Shown here: positions 17,929 through 26,786 of the stretch, in pieces
How the letters are laid out: every line of letters begins with the position of its first letter
How positions within the stretch are numbered: position 1 is the first letter of the stretch
Assembly (NCBI GenBank): GCA_020720185.1
Contig: DYPB01000002.1
Coordinates: forward strand, 1 to 64,000
Length of the DNA: 64,000 bases
Direction: 5' to 3'
DNA from: Flavobacterium psychrophilum
GTDB lineage: Bacteria; Bacteroidota; Bacteroidia; Flavobacteriales; Flavobacteriaceae
Notes under the pieces: generated by a model
Seen by the model: only the letters and a program-made list of their open reading frames with translations
What the model was told of the DNA's origin: nothing
The model's database searches: none
Made by a program: the position numbers and the translations under genes

Positions 17929-18126
17929 ATGGCACATCCTAAACGGAAGATTTCCAAAACAAGAAGAGACAAAAGAAGAACACATTATAAAGCAACAGTT
18001 GCCACAATAGCAACTTGCCCAATAACTGGAGAAGCACATTTGTACCACAGAGCTTACTGGCACGAAGGTAAAATGTATTACAGAGGACAAGTAGTTATTG
18101 ATAAATCTACTGTTGAATTTGCATAA
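17929..18126 (+). CDS. rpmF: 50S ribosomal protein L32
   Basis: A 65-residue basic large-subunit protein with the standard start [20 protein letters not shown]. Only one cysteine of the zinc-ribbon positions remains ([13 protein letters not shown]), so zinc binding is probably lost, as in many Bacteroidota L32 proteins. It follows the DUF177 gene by 8 nt and is closed by a terminator. Confidence 0.96.
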   Translation: MAHPKRKISKTRRDKRRTHYKATVATIATCPITGEAHLYHRAYWHEGKMYYRGQVVIDKSTVEFA

Positions 18127-18145
18127 TTCTTTAAAAAAAACAACT

Positions 18146-18173
18146 AAAACTCTCACCCTGTGGGAGTTTTTTT
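18146..18173 (+). terminator. terminator after rpmF
   Basis: AAAACTCTCAC pairs with GTGGGAGTTTT (one T-G wobble) over a 3-nt loop and continues into TTT. Confidence 0.85.
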
Positions 18174-18287
18174 GTTGATTAAAACTTTGTAATTAAAAAA
18201 AACAAGTTAAAAAGATTATACAATAAATGTTTTTTGTAAATTCCACCGCAATAAAATAAAATTTTAATCATTAATACTCAAACTATT

Positions 18288-19283
18288 ATGAACAAAATAA
18301 CAGCCGCAATAACAGCCGTTGGAGGATATGTACCCGATTTTTTACTGTCAAATGAGGTATTAGAAACCCTTGTTGAAACTAATGACGAATGGATAACTAC
18401 CCGAACAGGAATCAAAGAAAGACGGCTACTGAAGGAAAAAGGTGCTGGAACATCGTTTCTAGCCATAAAAGCCGCAAAGGATTTAATTTCAAAAAGTAAA
18501 ATTAATCCAGCCGAGATAGACTTGGTAATTATGGCAACAGCAACTCCTGATATGTTGGTGGCAAGTACCGGAGTCTTTGTTGCCTCACAAATTGGTGCCG
18601 TAAATGCTTTTGCCTATGATTTGCAAGCAGCTTGCTCAAGTTTCTTATTTGGTATGTCCACAGCAGCGGCTTATATAGAATCTGGCAGGTACAAAAAAAT
18701 TTTACTAATTGGAGCCGATAAAATGTCGTCAATTGTAGATTATACCGACCGAGCCACTTGTATAATTTTTGGAGACGGTGCAGGTGCCGTACTATTTGAA
18801 CCAAATAACGAAGGGCTTGGTTTGCAAGATGAGTATCTGCGAAGCGATGGTATTGGTAGAGAATACTTAAAAATAGATGCTGGTGGCTCTATGTTACCTT
18901 CTTCAAAAGAAACTATTGAAAATCAACAGCATTTTGTTTATCAAGATGGTAAAACGGTATATAAATATGCTGTTTCTGGTATGGCAGATGTAAGTGCTAA
19001 AATTATGGAACGAAATAATTTAACAGAAGTCAGTGTAGATTGGCTTGTAGCCCATCAGGCAAATAAACGAATTATTGATGCCACAGCAAGTAGAATGGGA
19101 ATTGAAGAGAATAAAATACTTACCAATATTGAAAGGTATGGTAATACAACATCGGCAACCTTACCTTTATTGTTGTCAGATTTTGAACATCTACTAAAAA
19201 AAGGTGATACCCTTATTTTTACTGCATTTGGTGGCGGATTCACATGGGGAGCAATTTATCTGAAATGGGCCTATAATAGTTAA
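18288..19283 (+). CDS. fabH: 3-oxoacyl-ACP synthase III (KAS III)
   Basis: Starts fatty-acid synthesis by condensing acetyl-CoA with malonyl-ACP. The 331 residues carry the catalytic triad Cys116 (LQAACSSF), His256 (VAHQANKR) and Asn286 (RYGNTTSA). The N-terminal WITTRTGIKERR motif and the C-terminal GGGFTWGA glycine-rich end are also typical. In relatives fabH after rpmF is commonly followed by accB and accC; here the next gene, 5 nt later, is an S46 peptidase instead. Confidence 0.96.
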   Translation: MNKITAAITAVGGYVPDFLLSNEVLETLVETNDEWITTRTGIKERRLLKEKGAGTSFLAIKAAKDLISKSKINPAEIDLVIMATATPDMLVASTGVFVASQIGAVNAFAYDLQAACSSFLFGMSTAAAYIESGRYKKILLIGADKMSSIVDYTDRATCIIFGDGAGAVLFEPNNEGLGLQDEYLRSDGIGREYLKIDAGGSMLPSSKETIENQQHFVYQDGKTVYKYAVSGMADVSAKIMERNNLTEVSVDWLVAHQANKRIIDATASRMGIEENKILTNIERYGNTTSATLPLLLSDFEHLLKKGDTLIFTAFGGGFTWGAIYLKWAYNS

Positions 19284-19288
19284 AAAAT

Positions 19289-21448
19289 ATGAAAAAAATA
19301 AAATTATTACTGTTATTATTTGTCATCAACACATCGGCACAACAAGGTGGTATGTGGATTCCAAGTTTGTTACAAAGAATGAACGAAACTGAAATGAAAC
19401 ATTTAGGTATGAAGATGACAGCCGCAGATATCTATAATGTCAATAAATCAAGCTTGAAAGATGCAGTTCCTCAATTTAATGGCGGTTGCACCTCCGAAAT
19501 AATTTCTAATAAAGGATTGTTATTAACAAATCATCATTGCGGTTACGATGCTATTCAGAATCATTCATCGGTAGAGAATGATTATCTAACAAATGGCTTT
19601 TGGGCATATAAAATGGAAGACGAATTGCCTAATGAAAAATTAGAAGTTACCTTTATAGTATCTATTAACGATGTTACAAAAATGGTGCTAAATGGTGTTG
19701 ATTTATTAGTTTCGGAGACCGAAAAACAGAAAAAAATTCAACAAAACATTACCGAAGTTTCAAATTCGTTTAAAAAAGAAACTTGGCAAGAAAATAAAAT
19801 TAGAACATTTTTTGAAGGCAATCAATACATATTATTTGTAACCGAGAGTTATAAAGATGTAAGATTAGTAGGCACTCCACCAAGTGCTATTGGAAAATTT
19901 GGATCGGATACAGACAACTGGGTTTGGCCTAGACATACCGGAGATTTCTCAATATTCAGGGTGTATGCCGATAAAAACAACCATCCTGCCCCCTACTCTA
20001 TAGATAATGTTCCTTATAAACCGAAACATTTTTTACCCGTTTCACTTGATGGTGTTGTCGAGGATGATTTTACTTTAGTGATGGGGTATCCTGGCAGAAC
20101 ACAAGAATATTTACCATCGTATGCTGTAAATCAGATTGTTAAAACATTGAATCCTGCAAAAATTGAAATTAGAGAAGAAGCTTTGAAAGTGCAGGATGGT
20201 TTTATGAGAAAGGATAATGCCATAAAAATTCAATATGCCTCAAAATATGCAGGTGTTGCAAATTATTGGAAAAAATGGATTGGGGAAACAATGGGTTTAA
20301 AAAAATCTAATGCCATTTTATTAAAACAAAATGAAGAAAAAGCATTTGCAGAAAAAGTGGTAAAATATTCAAAACAAGCTGAATACGGAAATTTACTATC
20401 TGATTTTGAAAAAAATTATAACGAAATAAATGACTATGCTCTTGCTCGTGATTATTTTAGTGAAGTAGTTTTACGCAACACCGAATTATTAGGAACAGCA
20501 TATAAATTATATCAATTAGAGCAAATTTATAATACCAAAGGCGAACAAGCGTTTACCGATAGGAAAAAAGCATTAGCAACAGGAATGGGAGAATTTTATA
20601 AAGATTTTAACGCAACTGTTGATGAAAAAGTGTTTGAAAAATTGATTGATTTATATTCTAAAAAATCGCCAAAACAATTTTTACCCAATAATTTGAATGC
20701 TATTAATGCCTCAACTTTATCGGCAGATATTTACAATCAATCAAAACTAACTTCGTTTAACGGCTTGAAAGATTTATTAACAGGAGATACAAAAACAATT
20801 TTAGAAAACCTAAATAAAGACAAAGCTTTCACATTAGTAAAAGAAATGGCCGATAAATATCTGAAAGAAGTGATGCCAAAATACGACGAAATTAACTCGA
20901 AAATTATAGCTTTGCAACGCAATTACATGAAAGCTCAATTAGAATTAAACAAAAATTCACGAATTTTTCCTGACGCAAACAGCACACTTCGAGTAACTTA
21001 TGGAAAAGTAAAAGGATACACCCCAAAAGATGCTACTACCTATAATTGCAAAACATATTTAGACGGAACAGTAGAAAAATACATTCCTGGTGATTACGAA
21101 TTTGATATTCCTAAAAAATTATTAGATCTTTATAATCGCAAAGATTATGGGATTTATGGCGAAAACGGAAAAATGCCTGTTTGTTTTATTGGCACAAACC
21201 ACACCACAGGAGGTAACTCTGGAAGTCCAGCCGTTGATGCAAAAGGTAATTTAATTGGATTAAATTTTGACCGAGTTTGGGAAGGAACAATGAGTGATAT
21301 TCATTATGATCCATCAATTTGTAGAAATGTTATGGTAGATATTCGTTTCGTTTTATTTATCATTGATAAATATGCTGGAGCAAAAAACCTTATCGACGAA
21401 TTAAAATTAGTTCATCCGAAACAAAAAAAGACAACTAAATCGTTGTAG
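19289..21448 (+). CDS. S46 family dipeptidyl-peptidase, DPP11-like (Asp/Glu-specific)
   Basis: A secreted serine exopeptidase that removes dipeptides from the N terminus of peptides in the periplasm. The 719 residues have a signal peptide (MKKIKLLLLLFVINTSAQ) and the S46 active-site segments: His82/83 in TNHHCGY, probable Asp219 in WVWPRHTGDF, and nucleophile Ser644 in GGNSGSP. Arg662, 18 residues after the serine (LNFDRVWEG), matches the position of Arg673 relative to Ser655 in Porphyromonas DPP11, which selects acidic P1 residues; DPP7 has Gly there. It starts 5 nt after fabH, so co-transcription is likely. Confidence 0.93.
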   Translation: MKKIKLLLLLFVINTSAQQGGMWIPSLLQRMNETEMKHLGMKMTAADIYNVNKSSLKDAVPQFNGGCTSEIISNKGLLLTNHHCGYDAIQNHSSVENDYLTNGFWAYKMEDELPNEKLEVTFIVSINDVTKMVLNGVDLLVSETEKQKKIQQNITEVSNSFKKETWQENKIRTFFEGNQYILFVTESYKDVRLVGTPPSAIGKFGSDTDNWVWPRHTGDFSIFRVYADKNNHPAPYSIDNVPYKPKHFLPVSLDGVVEDDFTLVMGYPGRTQEYLPSYAVNQIVKTLNPAKIEIREEALKVQDGFMRKDNAIKIQYASKYAGVANYWKKWIGETMGLKKSNAILLKQNEEKAFAEKVVKYSKQAEYGNLLSDFEKNYNEINDYALARDYFSEVVLRNTELLGTAYKLYQLEQIYNTKGEQAFTDRKKALATGMGEFYKDFNATVDEKVFEKLIDLYSKKSPKQFLPNNLNAINASTLSADIYNQSKLTSFNGLKDLLTGDTKTILENLNKDKAFTLVKEMADKYLKEVMPKYDEINSKIIALQRNYMKAQLELNKNSRIFPDANSTLRVTYGKVKGYTPKDATTYNCKTYLDGTVEKYIPGDYEFDIPKKLLDLYNRKDYGIYGENGKMPVCFIGTNHTTGGNSGSPAVDAKGNLIGLNFDRVWEGTMSDIHYDPSICRNVMVDIRFVLFIIDKYAGAKNLIDELKLVHPKQKKTTKSL

Positions 21449-21575
21449 TTGTGTGTTTTGTAAAATATTTTAAAAAAAATTAAAATATTTTACTGTTTTT
21501 AAAAGTTTGGCACGATATTTGTATCTTCAGTAAATGTTGTTTTAGATTGCTTTTTTTGAAAAAAAACAAATTTAT

Positions 21576-21605
21576 TTTGTAAATATTAAAAAATTCATAT
21601 CTTTG
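21576..21605 (+). promoter_or_regulatory. promoter of the Ala/Val-rich lipoprotein gene
   Basis: TTTG (21576-21579) and TATCTTTG (21598-21605) with an 18-nt spacer fully match the Bacteroidota promoter. It lies 36 nt before the ATG, suggesting strong expression. Confidence 0.8.
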
Positions 21606-21641
21606 CATCAAATTAATAATTAACCCTTTTAATAAAAAAAA

Positions 21642-21857
21642 ATGAAAAATTTATTTTTAAGTTTAGCTGTTATCGCTACATTAACTGTAGTATCTTGTAA
21701 ACAAGCAGAAGCTCCTGCTACTGACGTTGTAGATTCAACTATGGTTGAAGCTCCTGCTGTTGTTGATTCTGCTGCTGTTGTAGTTGCTTCAGCTGCTGCT
21801 GTTGAAGCTGTTGCTGCACCTGCTGTTGAAGCTGCTGCACCTGCTGCAAAAAAATAA
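21642..21857 (+). CDS. small Ala/Val/Pro-rich lipoprotein
   Basis: A 71-residue predicted lipoprotein. The signal MKNLFLSLAVIATLTVVSC ends in a lipobox with Cys19 as the lipid-anchored residue. The mature part is only 52 residues, nearly all Ala, Val and Pro with a few acids, arranged in loose repeats (VEAPAVVDSAAVVVASAAAV), and ends in two lysines. No domain is recognisable. A consensus promoter and strong terminator mark it as an independently, probably highly expressed gene. A function is not known; a small structural cell-surface lipoprotein is one guess. Confidence 0.8.
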   Translation: MKNLFLSLAVIATLTVVSCKQAEAPATDVVDSTMVEAPAVVDSAAVVVASAAAVEAVAAPAVEAAAPAAKK

Positions 21858-21882
21858 TTAGAAATTAATTTCTGAAAATTTT

Positions 21883-21912
21883 AAAAACCCGTTCAAATGA
21901 ACGGGTTTTTTT
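21883..21912. terminator. terminator after the lipoprotein gene
   Basis: AAAAACCCGTTC pairs with GAACGGGTTTTT over a 4-nt loop and ends in more T. It can also serve the convergent sod gene because the left arm starts with A residues. Confidence 0.92.
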
Positions 21913-21935
21913 ATATTTGTATGTATAAAAAACTA

Positions 21936-22544
21936 TTATTTTTCTAAAGCATATCGTCTTGCAACTTCAGTCCAATTAATTACATTAAAAAATGCTTCAA
22001 TATAATCTGGTCTTCGATTTTGATAGTTCAGATAATAAGCGTGTTCCCAGACATCCATTCCTAAAATTGGCATTCCACCACAACCAACTTCTGGCATTAA
22101 CGGATTGTCTTGATTTGGTGTTCCACAAACATCTAGTTTGCCACCTTTATGCACGCATAACCATGCCCAACCCGACCCAAATTGAGTAGCACCTGCTTTT
22201 GCAAATCTGGCTTTGAACTCTTCAAATGTTCCGAAATCTCTTTCAATAGCATTCAATAAATCTCCCGTTGGCAATCCGCCTCCGTTAGAACTCATAACGG
22301 TCCAAAATAAATTGTGGTTGTAAAAACCGCCACCATTATTACGAACTGCCATATTCTTTTTGTCAAGATTGATTAGTATATTCTCAATCGTTTTACCTTC
22401 CATATCAGTGCCTATAATAGCAGCATTGAGATTTGTGGTATAAGCATTGTGATGTTTAGTATGGTGTATTTCCATAGTTCGTGCATCAATGTGTGGCTCT
22501 AACGCATCGTAAGCGTAAGGCAAATTTGGTAACTCAAAAGCCAT
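21936..22544 (-). CDS. sodA: superoxide dismutase, Mn/Fe family
   Basis: Converts superoxide to oxygen and hydrogen peroxide. The 202 residues have metal ligands His27, His77, Asp164 and His168 (DVWEHAYY). The second-sphere glutamine is in the C-terminal domain (Gln145, NQDNPLM), and the N-terminal site has no glutamine at the Fe-type position, the pattern of manganese enzymes. Bacteroidota members can be cambialistic, so metal preference is not certain. There is no signal peptide, so it is cytoplasmic. It is convergent with the lipoprotein gene. Confidence 0.95.
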   Translation of the reverse strand: MAFELPNLPYAYDALEPHIDARTMEIHHTKHHNAYTTNLNAAIIGTDMEGKTIENILINLDKKNMAVRNNGGGFYNHNLFWTVMSSNGGGLPTGDLLNAIERDFGTFEEFKARFAKAGATQFGSGWAWLCVHKGGKLDVCGTPNQDNPLMPEVGCGGMPILGMDVWEHAYYLNYQNRRPDYIEAFFNVINWTEVARRYALEK

Positions 22545-22650
22545 AATTATTTAGATTAAAATGATGAATAAATATTTTATTCAAAAATAAACAATTAAAT
22601 TTGGTTTTTGAATGTTTTTTTTAAAATTATGATGAGATTTTTTTATAATT

Positions 22651-23721
22651 CTAAAAATCAAATTTCAATTGTACTACGATGCTTTTCTTAATTTCTGTAT
22701 TCAAATTACTTAACGAAATTCCGAGTAGTCTAACCGAATTTTTTAAGCGTTCCTGATATAATAATTCTCTTGCATTTTCTTGTAATAAACTTCTATCGGA
22801 TATAAAATATGGAAGGGTTTTACTTCGTGTTTGCTGAGAAAAATCGGAATATTTTATCTTCAATGTGATTGTTTTTCCTGCTATTTTATTTTTCCTTAAT
22901 CGTTTTTCTAACTCGATAGCAATAATTCTTAGGCGTTCTTCCATAAAAATTTCAGAAGTTAAGTTTGTATCAAAGGTATGTTCTGCCGCAACGGATTTTG
23001 CCGCTCTATCGCTTTTTACCTCACTGTTATGAATGCCACGAACCACATTGTAGTAAAATTTTCCTGATTTCCCAAAATGTTTTTCTAAAAAAATCTCTGA
23101 TTTTAATTTCAAATCGGCTCCAGTAAAAATGCCTAATTGATACATTTTTTCGGTAGTAACCTTACCAACTCCGTAAAATTTATGAATAGATAATTGTTCT
23201 AAAAAAGGCAAAACCTCATCTGGATTAACCGTTTTTTGTCCATTTGGCTTATTATAATCGGATGCTATTTTTGCAACAAATTTATTGACCGAAATTCCAG
23301 CCGATGCTGTTAGATTTAATTCGTTTAAAATTCTTAATCTGATCTCTTGTGCAATTAATGATGCACTTGGATTTTCTTTTTTATTTGTAGTTACATCAAG
23401 ATATGCCTCGTCTAGAGATAGTGGCTCAACTAAATCCGTATAATCATAAAAGATTTTTCTAATTTTTATTGAAATTTCTTTATACCTATCAAATCTGGGT
23501 TTTACAAAAATCAAATCTGGACATTTTTTTTTTGCTAAAACACCCGTCATTGCACTTCTTACTCCAAATTTTCTAGCTTCATAACTAGCTGCAGATACTA
23601 CTCCTCTTATTTCATTTCCGCCAACTGCTATTGGTTTTCCTCGCAATGTAGGATTGTCTAATTGCTCTACCGATGCGTAAAAAGCATCCATATCAATATG
23701 AATTATTTTTCGGTTTTGCAT
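22651..23721 (-). CDS. dinB: DNA polymerase IV (Y family)
   Basis: An error-prone translesion polymerase. The 356 residues begin with the palm motif IIHIDMDAFYASVEQ (catalytic Asp10). The second acidic pair Asp104-Glu105 is in PLSLDEAYLDVT. The thumb helix-hairpin-helix region follows (FYGVGKVTTEKM), and the little-finger domain ends the protein. No beta-clamp motif could be assigned with confidence at the C terminus. It starts 7 nt after the RlpA-like gene, so the two are probably co-transcribed. Confidence 0.95.
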   Translation of the reverse strand: MQNRKIIHIDMDAFYASVEQLDNPTLRGKPIAVGGNEIRGVVSAASYEARKFGVRSAMTGVLAKKKCPDLIFVKPRFDRYKEISIKIRKIFYDYTDLVEPLSLDEAYLDVTTNKKENPSASLIAQEIRLRILNELNLTASAGISVNKFVAKIASDYNKPNGQKTVNPDEVLPFLEQLSIHKFYGVGKVTTEKMYQLGIFTGADLKLKSEIFLEKHFGKSGKFYYNVVRGIHNSEVKSDRAAKSVAAEHTFDTNLTSEIFMEERLRIIAIELEKRLRKNKIAGKTITLKIKYSDFSQQTRSKTLPYFISDRSLLQENARELLYQERLKNSVRLLGISLSNLNTEIKKSIVVQLKFDF

Positions 23722-23728
23722 TTCAAAA

Positions 23729-24232
23729 TCACTCTGAAATTTCGATTTTAACAGTCATTAATCCACTATTTTTGTCATTTGCAATATCTGTAAATGCTCT
23801 TTTTGACAAATCAATTTCTCTTGATTTTATAAATGGTCCTCTATCAGTAACTTCAACAATTACAGATTTCTGATTGATAAGATTTGTAATTTTAAGTTTT
23901 GTTCCAAAAGGCAATTTTTTATGAGCAACTGTTAGTTTTGTCATATCAAATCGTTTGCCATTTGCCATTTTTCTACCGTTAAATTTTCCAGCATAATAGG
24001 ATGCTCGAGCAGTTTCTTTATAGATTTTCCAAATTGTTAAAGTGTCTATTTTTATTGTATCTGCAACTATATTTATCTTAATACTATCTTTTACAGCAAC
24101 ATTTTTTACAGCTAATGGCTTTGTTTTTTGTTTGGATTGTTCAATAATTGGTGCGTCTTTAATTGTTTTTTGTGCGTTTGCGGTAGTAATAATTATAAAT
24201 AATGACAGAAAAAATGTGATTTTTTTATACAT
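23729..24232 (-). CDS. RlpA-like double-psi beta-barrel protein
   Basis: A 167-residue exported protein. A signal peptide (MYKKITFFLSLFIIITTANAQ) is followed by a Lys/Ile/Asp-rich linker (about 22-75) and a C-terminal double-psi beta-barrel (about 76-167) with the RlpA signature: ASYYAGKFNGRKMANGKRFD, AHKKLPFGTKLKITNL, VEVTDRGPF and DLSKRAF. RlpA proteins cut denuded glycan strands in the septal wall; activity here is inferred from the conserved aspartate in the TDRGPF motif. There is no SPOR domain. It precedes dinB by 7 nt. Confidence 0.88.
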   Translation of the reverse strand: MYKKITFFLSLFIIITTANAQKTIKDAPIIEQSKQKTKPLAVKNVAVKDSIKINIVADTIKIDTLTIWKIYKETARASYYAGKFNGRKMANGKRFDMTKLTVAHKKLPFGTKLKITNLINQKSVIVEVTDRGPFIKSREIDLSKRAFTDIANDKNSGLMTVKIEISE

Positions 24233-24251
24233 TTTATTTAATTTTAGATAA

Positions 24252-24275
24252 AAAAATCCCTAATAAGGGATTTTA
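24252..24275 (-). terminator. terminator after the four-helix membrane protein gene
   Basis: AAAATCCCT (24253-24261) pairs with AGGGATTTT (24266-24274) over a 4-nt loop; on the minus strand it runs into seven T. It lies between the membrane protein gene and the RlpA-like gene. Confidence 0.75.
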
Positions 24276-24285
24276 TTTTGTTTTT

Positions 24286-24705
24286 TTAGAACCATAAATA
24301 CCACGGAATTCTAATCAGAATTAAGAGTAATCCTATCGTGTAAAAAATTGCAATTGATTTGAATTTTGTGTCGTTAGAAGTTGTTTTCTTATGTTTTGAC
24401 CAACCTATTGTTATTGCTGCAATTGCTAAAATATTTATTAATGGATGTTCTAACGAGGTTAATCTGGCTGCCGTTTCCATATTTCCTAAAAGTTTAAAGC
24501 CAATTGGCGAGATAAAATAAAGTATCAATCCGACAGTTAATTGAATGTGGGAAAAAGCTAAGGCAAACAAGGCTATTTTTCTATCTTTTTTTGAAAATTC
24601 TTTTTTTGAATTTAGTCCAATAAAAGCATTAACAATCGCTATTACTAATAATAAAAGGGTTAAATAAGCCCAACCCGAATGGAATTTCTGAATAAAATGA
24701 TACAT
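24286..24705 (-). CDS. conserved four-helix membrane protein
   Basis: A 139-residue inner-membrane protein with hydrophobic segments at about 12-31, 45-66, 88-104 and 119-137. Short polar loops contain conserved-looking His residues (HSGWAY at 9, HIQL near 53, EHPL near 88). Similar Flavobacterial proteins are often labelled cytochrome b because of such histidines, but there is no classic haem motif here, so I leave the function open. It is a single gene closed by a terminator. Confidence 0.75.
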   Translation of the reverse strand: MYHFIQKFHSGWAYLTLLLLVIAIVNAFIGLNSKKEFSKKDRKIALFALAFSHIQLTVGLILYFISPIGFKLLGNMETAARLTSLEHPLINILAIAAITIGWSKHKKTTSNDTKFKSIAIFYTIGLLLILIRIPWYLWF

Positions 24706-24850
24706 ATAATATTGTTTTTAGTTTTAACAAAAATACAAAAAAACTTATTAAGATTGTTTTTTTTAATAAAAAAATCAGTTTTAATTTTACTCAAAACTGT
24801 TTTTTAAAACAATATATTCTTCTTTACAGGCTTTTTTAGGTATTTTAGAC

Positions 24851-24864
24851 AACACGATCGTGTT
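24851..24864. promoter_or_regulatory. 14-bp perfect palindrome upstream of tag
   Basis: AACACGATCGTGTT is its own reverse complement. It lies 22 nt before a possible -7 element (TAAATTTG, 24887-24894) of tag and could be an operator. It is followed by T residues, so a weak terminator-like role is an alternative. Confidence 0.35.
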
Positions 24865-24922
24865 TTTTTTATCGGATTAAATTATCTAAATTTGTGGGTA
24901 ACAAAAAAACATCAAAAAACAA

Positions 24923-25477
24923 ATGACAATAACAAGATGCAGTTGGTGCCTATCCTCTGATTTGTATAAAAACTATCACGACACCGAATGGGGAAAACCC
25001 ATTTACGAAGACAATAAACTATTTGAATTCCTAATACTCGAAACCTTTCAAGCAGGTTTAAGTTGGATAACAATCCTCAATAAAAGAGAAAATTTTAGAA
25101 CCGCTTTTGATAATTTCGACTACAATAAAATTGCTAATTACAACGAAGATAAAATACAAGAATTAATGCTCAATGCAGGAATAATCCGAAATCAACTCAA
25201 AATTAAGGCTGCGGTTACAAACGCTATTGCATTTATAAAAATTCAAACAGAAATAGGCAGTTTTAGTCAATACATTTGGAGTTTTGTTGATGGCAAACCA
25301 ATAAACAACAACCCAAAAAACCTAAAAGACATTCCTACCACCACAAATTTATCGGATACTATTAGTAAAGATTTAAAGAAAAGAGGTTTTAAATTTGTAG
25401 GTTCTACAGTAGTTTACGCACACATGCAAGCCACTGGTATGGTGAATGATCATATTGAAGATTGTGATTTTAAATAA
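24923..25477 (+). CDS. tag: DNA-3-methyladenine glycosylase I
   Basis: Removes 3-methyladenine from alkylated DNA. The 184 residues start TRCSWCLSSDLYKNYHDTEWGKP, the family signature with the first zinc-binding cysteine and His. The catalytic and base-binding segment FLILETFQAGLSWITILNKRENF and the C-terminal zinc ligands (NDHIEDCDF) are present. It is followed by mce after 6 nt. Confidence 0.96.
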   Translation: MTITRCSWCLSSDLYKNYHDTEWGKPIYEDNKLFEFLILETFQAGLSWITILNKRENFRTAFDNFDYNKIANYNEDKIQELMLNAGIIRNQLKIKAAVTNAIAFIKIQTEIGSFSQYIWSFVDGKPINNNPKNLKDIPTTTNLSDTISKDLKKRGFKFVGSTVVYAHMQATGMVNDHIEDCDFK

Positions 25478-25483
25478 ATAAAA

Positions 25484-25885
25484 ATGAACAAAATAGAACA
25501 CATCGGTATTGCTGTTAAGAATCTTGAGGATGCTAATATTTTATTTTCAAAACTCTTCGGAAAACCGCATTATAAAGAAGAAGAGGTGGTTTCGGAGGGG
25601 GTAAAAACATCATTTTTTCAAATAGGTGTTAATAAAATTGAATTGCTCGAAGCTACGAACCCTGAGAGTCCGATAGCAAAGTTTATAGAAAAAAAAGGGG
25701 AAGGAATTCATCATATCGCCTTTGATGTTGATGATATTTATTTCGAAATAGAACGATTAAAAAACGAAGGTTTCATTATCCTAAACGAAATTCCTAAAAA
25801 AGGAGCCGATAATAAATTAGTATTTTTTCTACATCCTAAAAACACAAATGGTGTTTTGATTGAATTGTGTCAGGAAATTAAATGA
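25484..25885 (+). CDS. mce: methylmalonyl-CoA epimerase
   Basis: Interconverts the two epimers of methylmalonyl-CoA in the propionyl-CoA/succinyl-CoA route. The 133 residues form a two-repeat VOC fold. The metal ligands are His6 (KIEHIGIAV), the histidine in GEGIHHIAFDV and the glutamate of VLIELCQ; these are typical of the epimerase rather than other glyoxalase-fold enzymes. The mutase genes are not in the window. It starts 6 nt after tag. Confidence 0.93.
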   Translation: MNKIEHIGIAVKNLEDANILFSKLFGKPHYKEEEVVSEGVKTSFFQIGVNKIELLEATNPESPIAKFIEKKGEGIHHIAFDVDDIYFEIERLKNEGFIILNEIPKKGADNKLVFFLHPKNTNGVLIELCQEIK

Positions 25886-25887
25886 TT

Positions 25888-26772
25888 TTAATTTCTTTTA
25901 TCCTCGCCCCAGAGTAATTTTTTTCGGAGCGTTTTTAGGAATGTTTCATCTTTTATTTCAATCATATTTATTTTGAAATCAGCTTTTTTTATGGTCAAAA
26001 TGGTATCGTTTTCTACCGTTGCAATTCGAGAGTCAAGAGAAACCAAATATTGATTTTCTCTCCCTGAAACTTTAAGTGTTACAACTGTATCATCGGTAAT
26101 TACAAGCGGACGGGCATTCAAATTATGTGGAGCAATAGGAGTAATTACTATACTTTTTACATCTGGTGTCAAAACTGGTCCGCCACAACTTAACGAATAT
26201 CCTGTTGATCCTGTTGGTGTCGAAATTATTAACCCATCTGCCCAATAAGAGTTTAAATACTCTCCGTTAAGTGCCGTTTCTATTGTAATCATCGAAGTAG
26301 TATCTTTACGGCTAACTGTAATTTCATTGAGAGCAAAGTTTATTCTATCAAAATCCTGATTTTTTATAGAACTCTCAACACTTATTAAAGTTCTATGCGA
26401 AATAGTATATCTTTTTTCTAATATTAATTGTAGAAATTCAGTAATATTATCTTGCGGAACAGTTGCCAAAAAACCCAATCTTCCTGCATTTATTCCAATA
26501 ATTGGAATACCACTATTACGAACGAATGTTGCCGCCCGAAGAATTGTTCCATCTCCACCAATACTCAACAAAATATCAAAACTACTGTCTAATTCCTGAT
26601 GAGTTGCAAATGTTTTATATTCTTTTCTTAAAATTTCTTCTTTATACAAAATATCAAGAAATTTTTTTTCAATAACCAACTCTACATTATTGGCATTAAA
26701 AAACACAAAAATATCTCTAATAATTGGTCGAGTATCATTTTGATAATATTGTCCGAAGATGGCTATTTTCAT
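25888..26772 (-). CDS. nadK: NAD kinase
   Basis: Phosphorylates NAD to NADP. The 294 residues carry the nucleotide motif GGDGT (72-76, with Asp74), the NE/D region (FALNEITVSRK) and the glycine-rich segment TPTGSTGYSLSCGGP. In Flavobacteriia a CBS-domain gene usually comes directly before nadK. Here the CBS gene is on the same strand but a 2.5-kb restriction-modification gene stands between them, ending 14 nt before this start. Expression of nadK may therefore depend on read-through. Confidence 0.96.
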   Translation of the reverse strand: MKIAIFGQYYQNDTRPIIRDIFVFFNANNVELVIEKKFLDILYKEEILRKEYKTFATHQELDSSFDILLSIGGDGTILRAATFVRNSGIPIIGINAGRLGFLATVPQDNITEFLQLILEKRYTISHRTLISVESSIKNQDFDRINFALNEITVSRKDTTSMITIETALNGEYLNSYWADGLIISTPTGSTGYSLSCGGPVLTPDVKSIVITPIAPHNLNARPLVITDDTVVTLKVSGRENQYLVSLDSRIATVENDTILTIKKADFKINMIEIKDETFLKTLRKKLLWGEDKRN

Positions 26773-26786
26773 TTTTTTACAAATAA

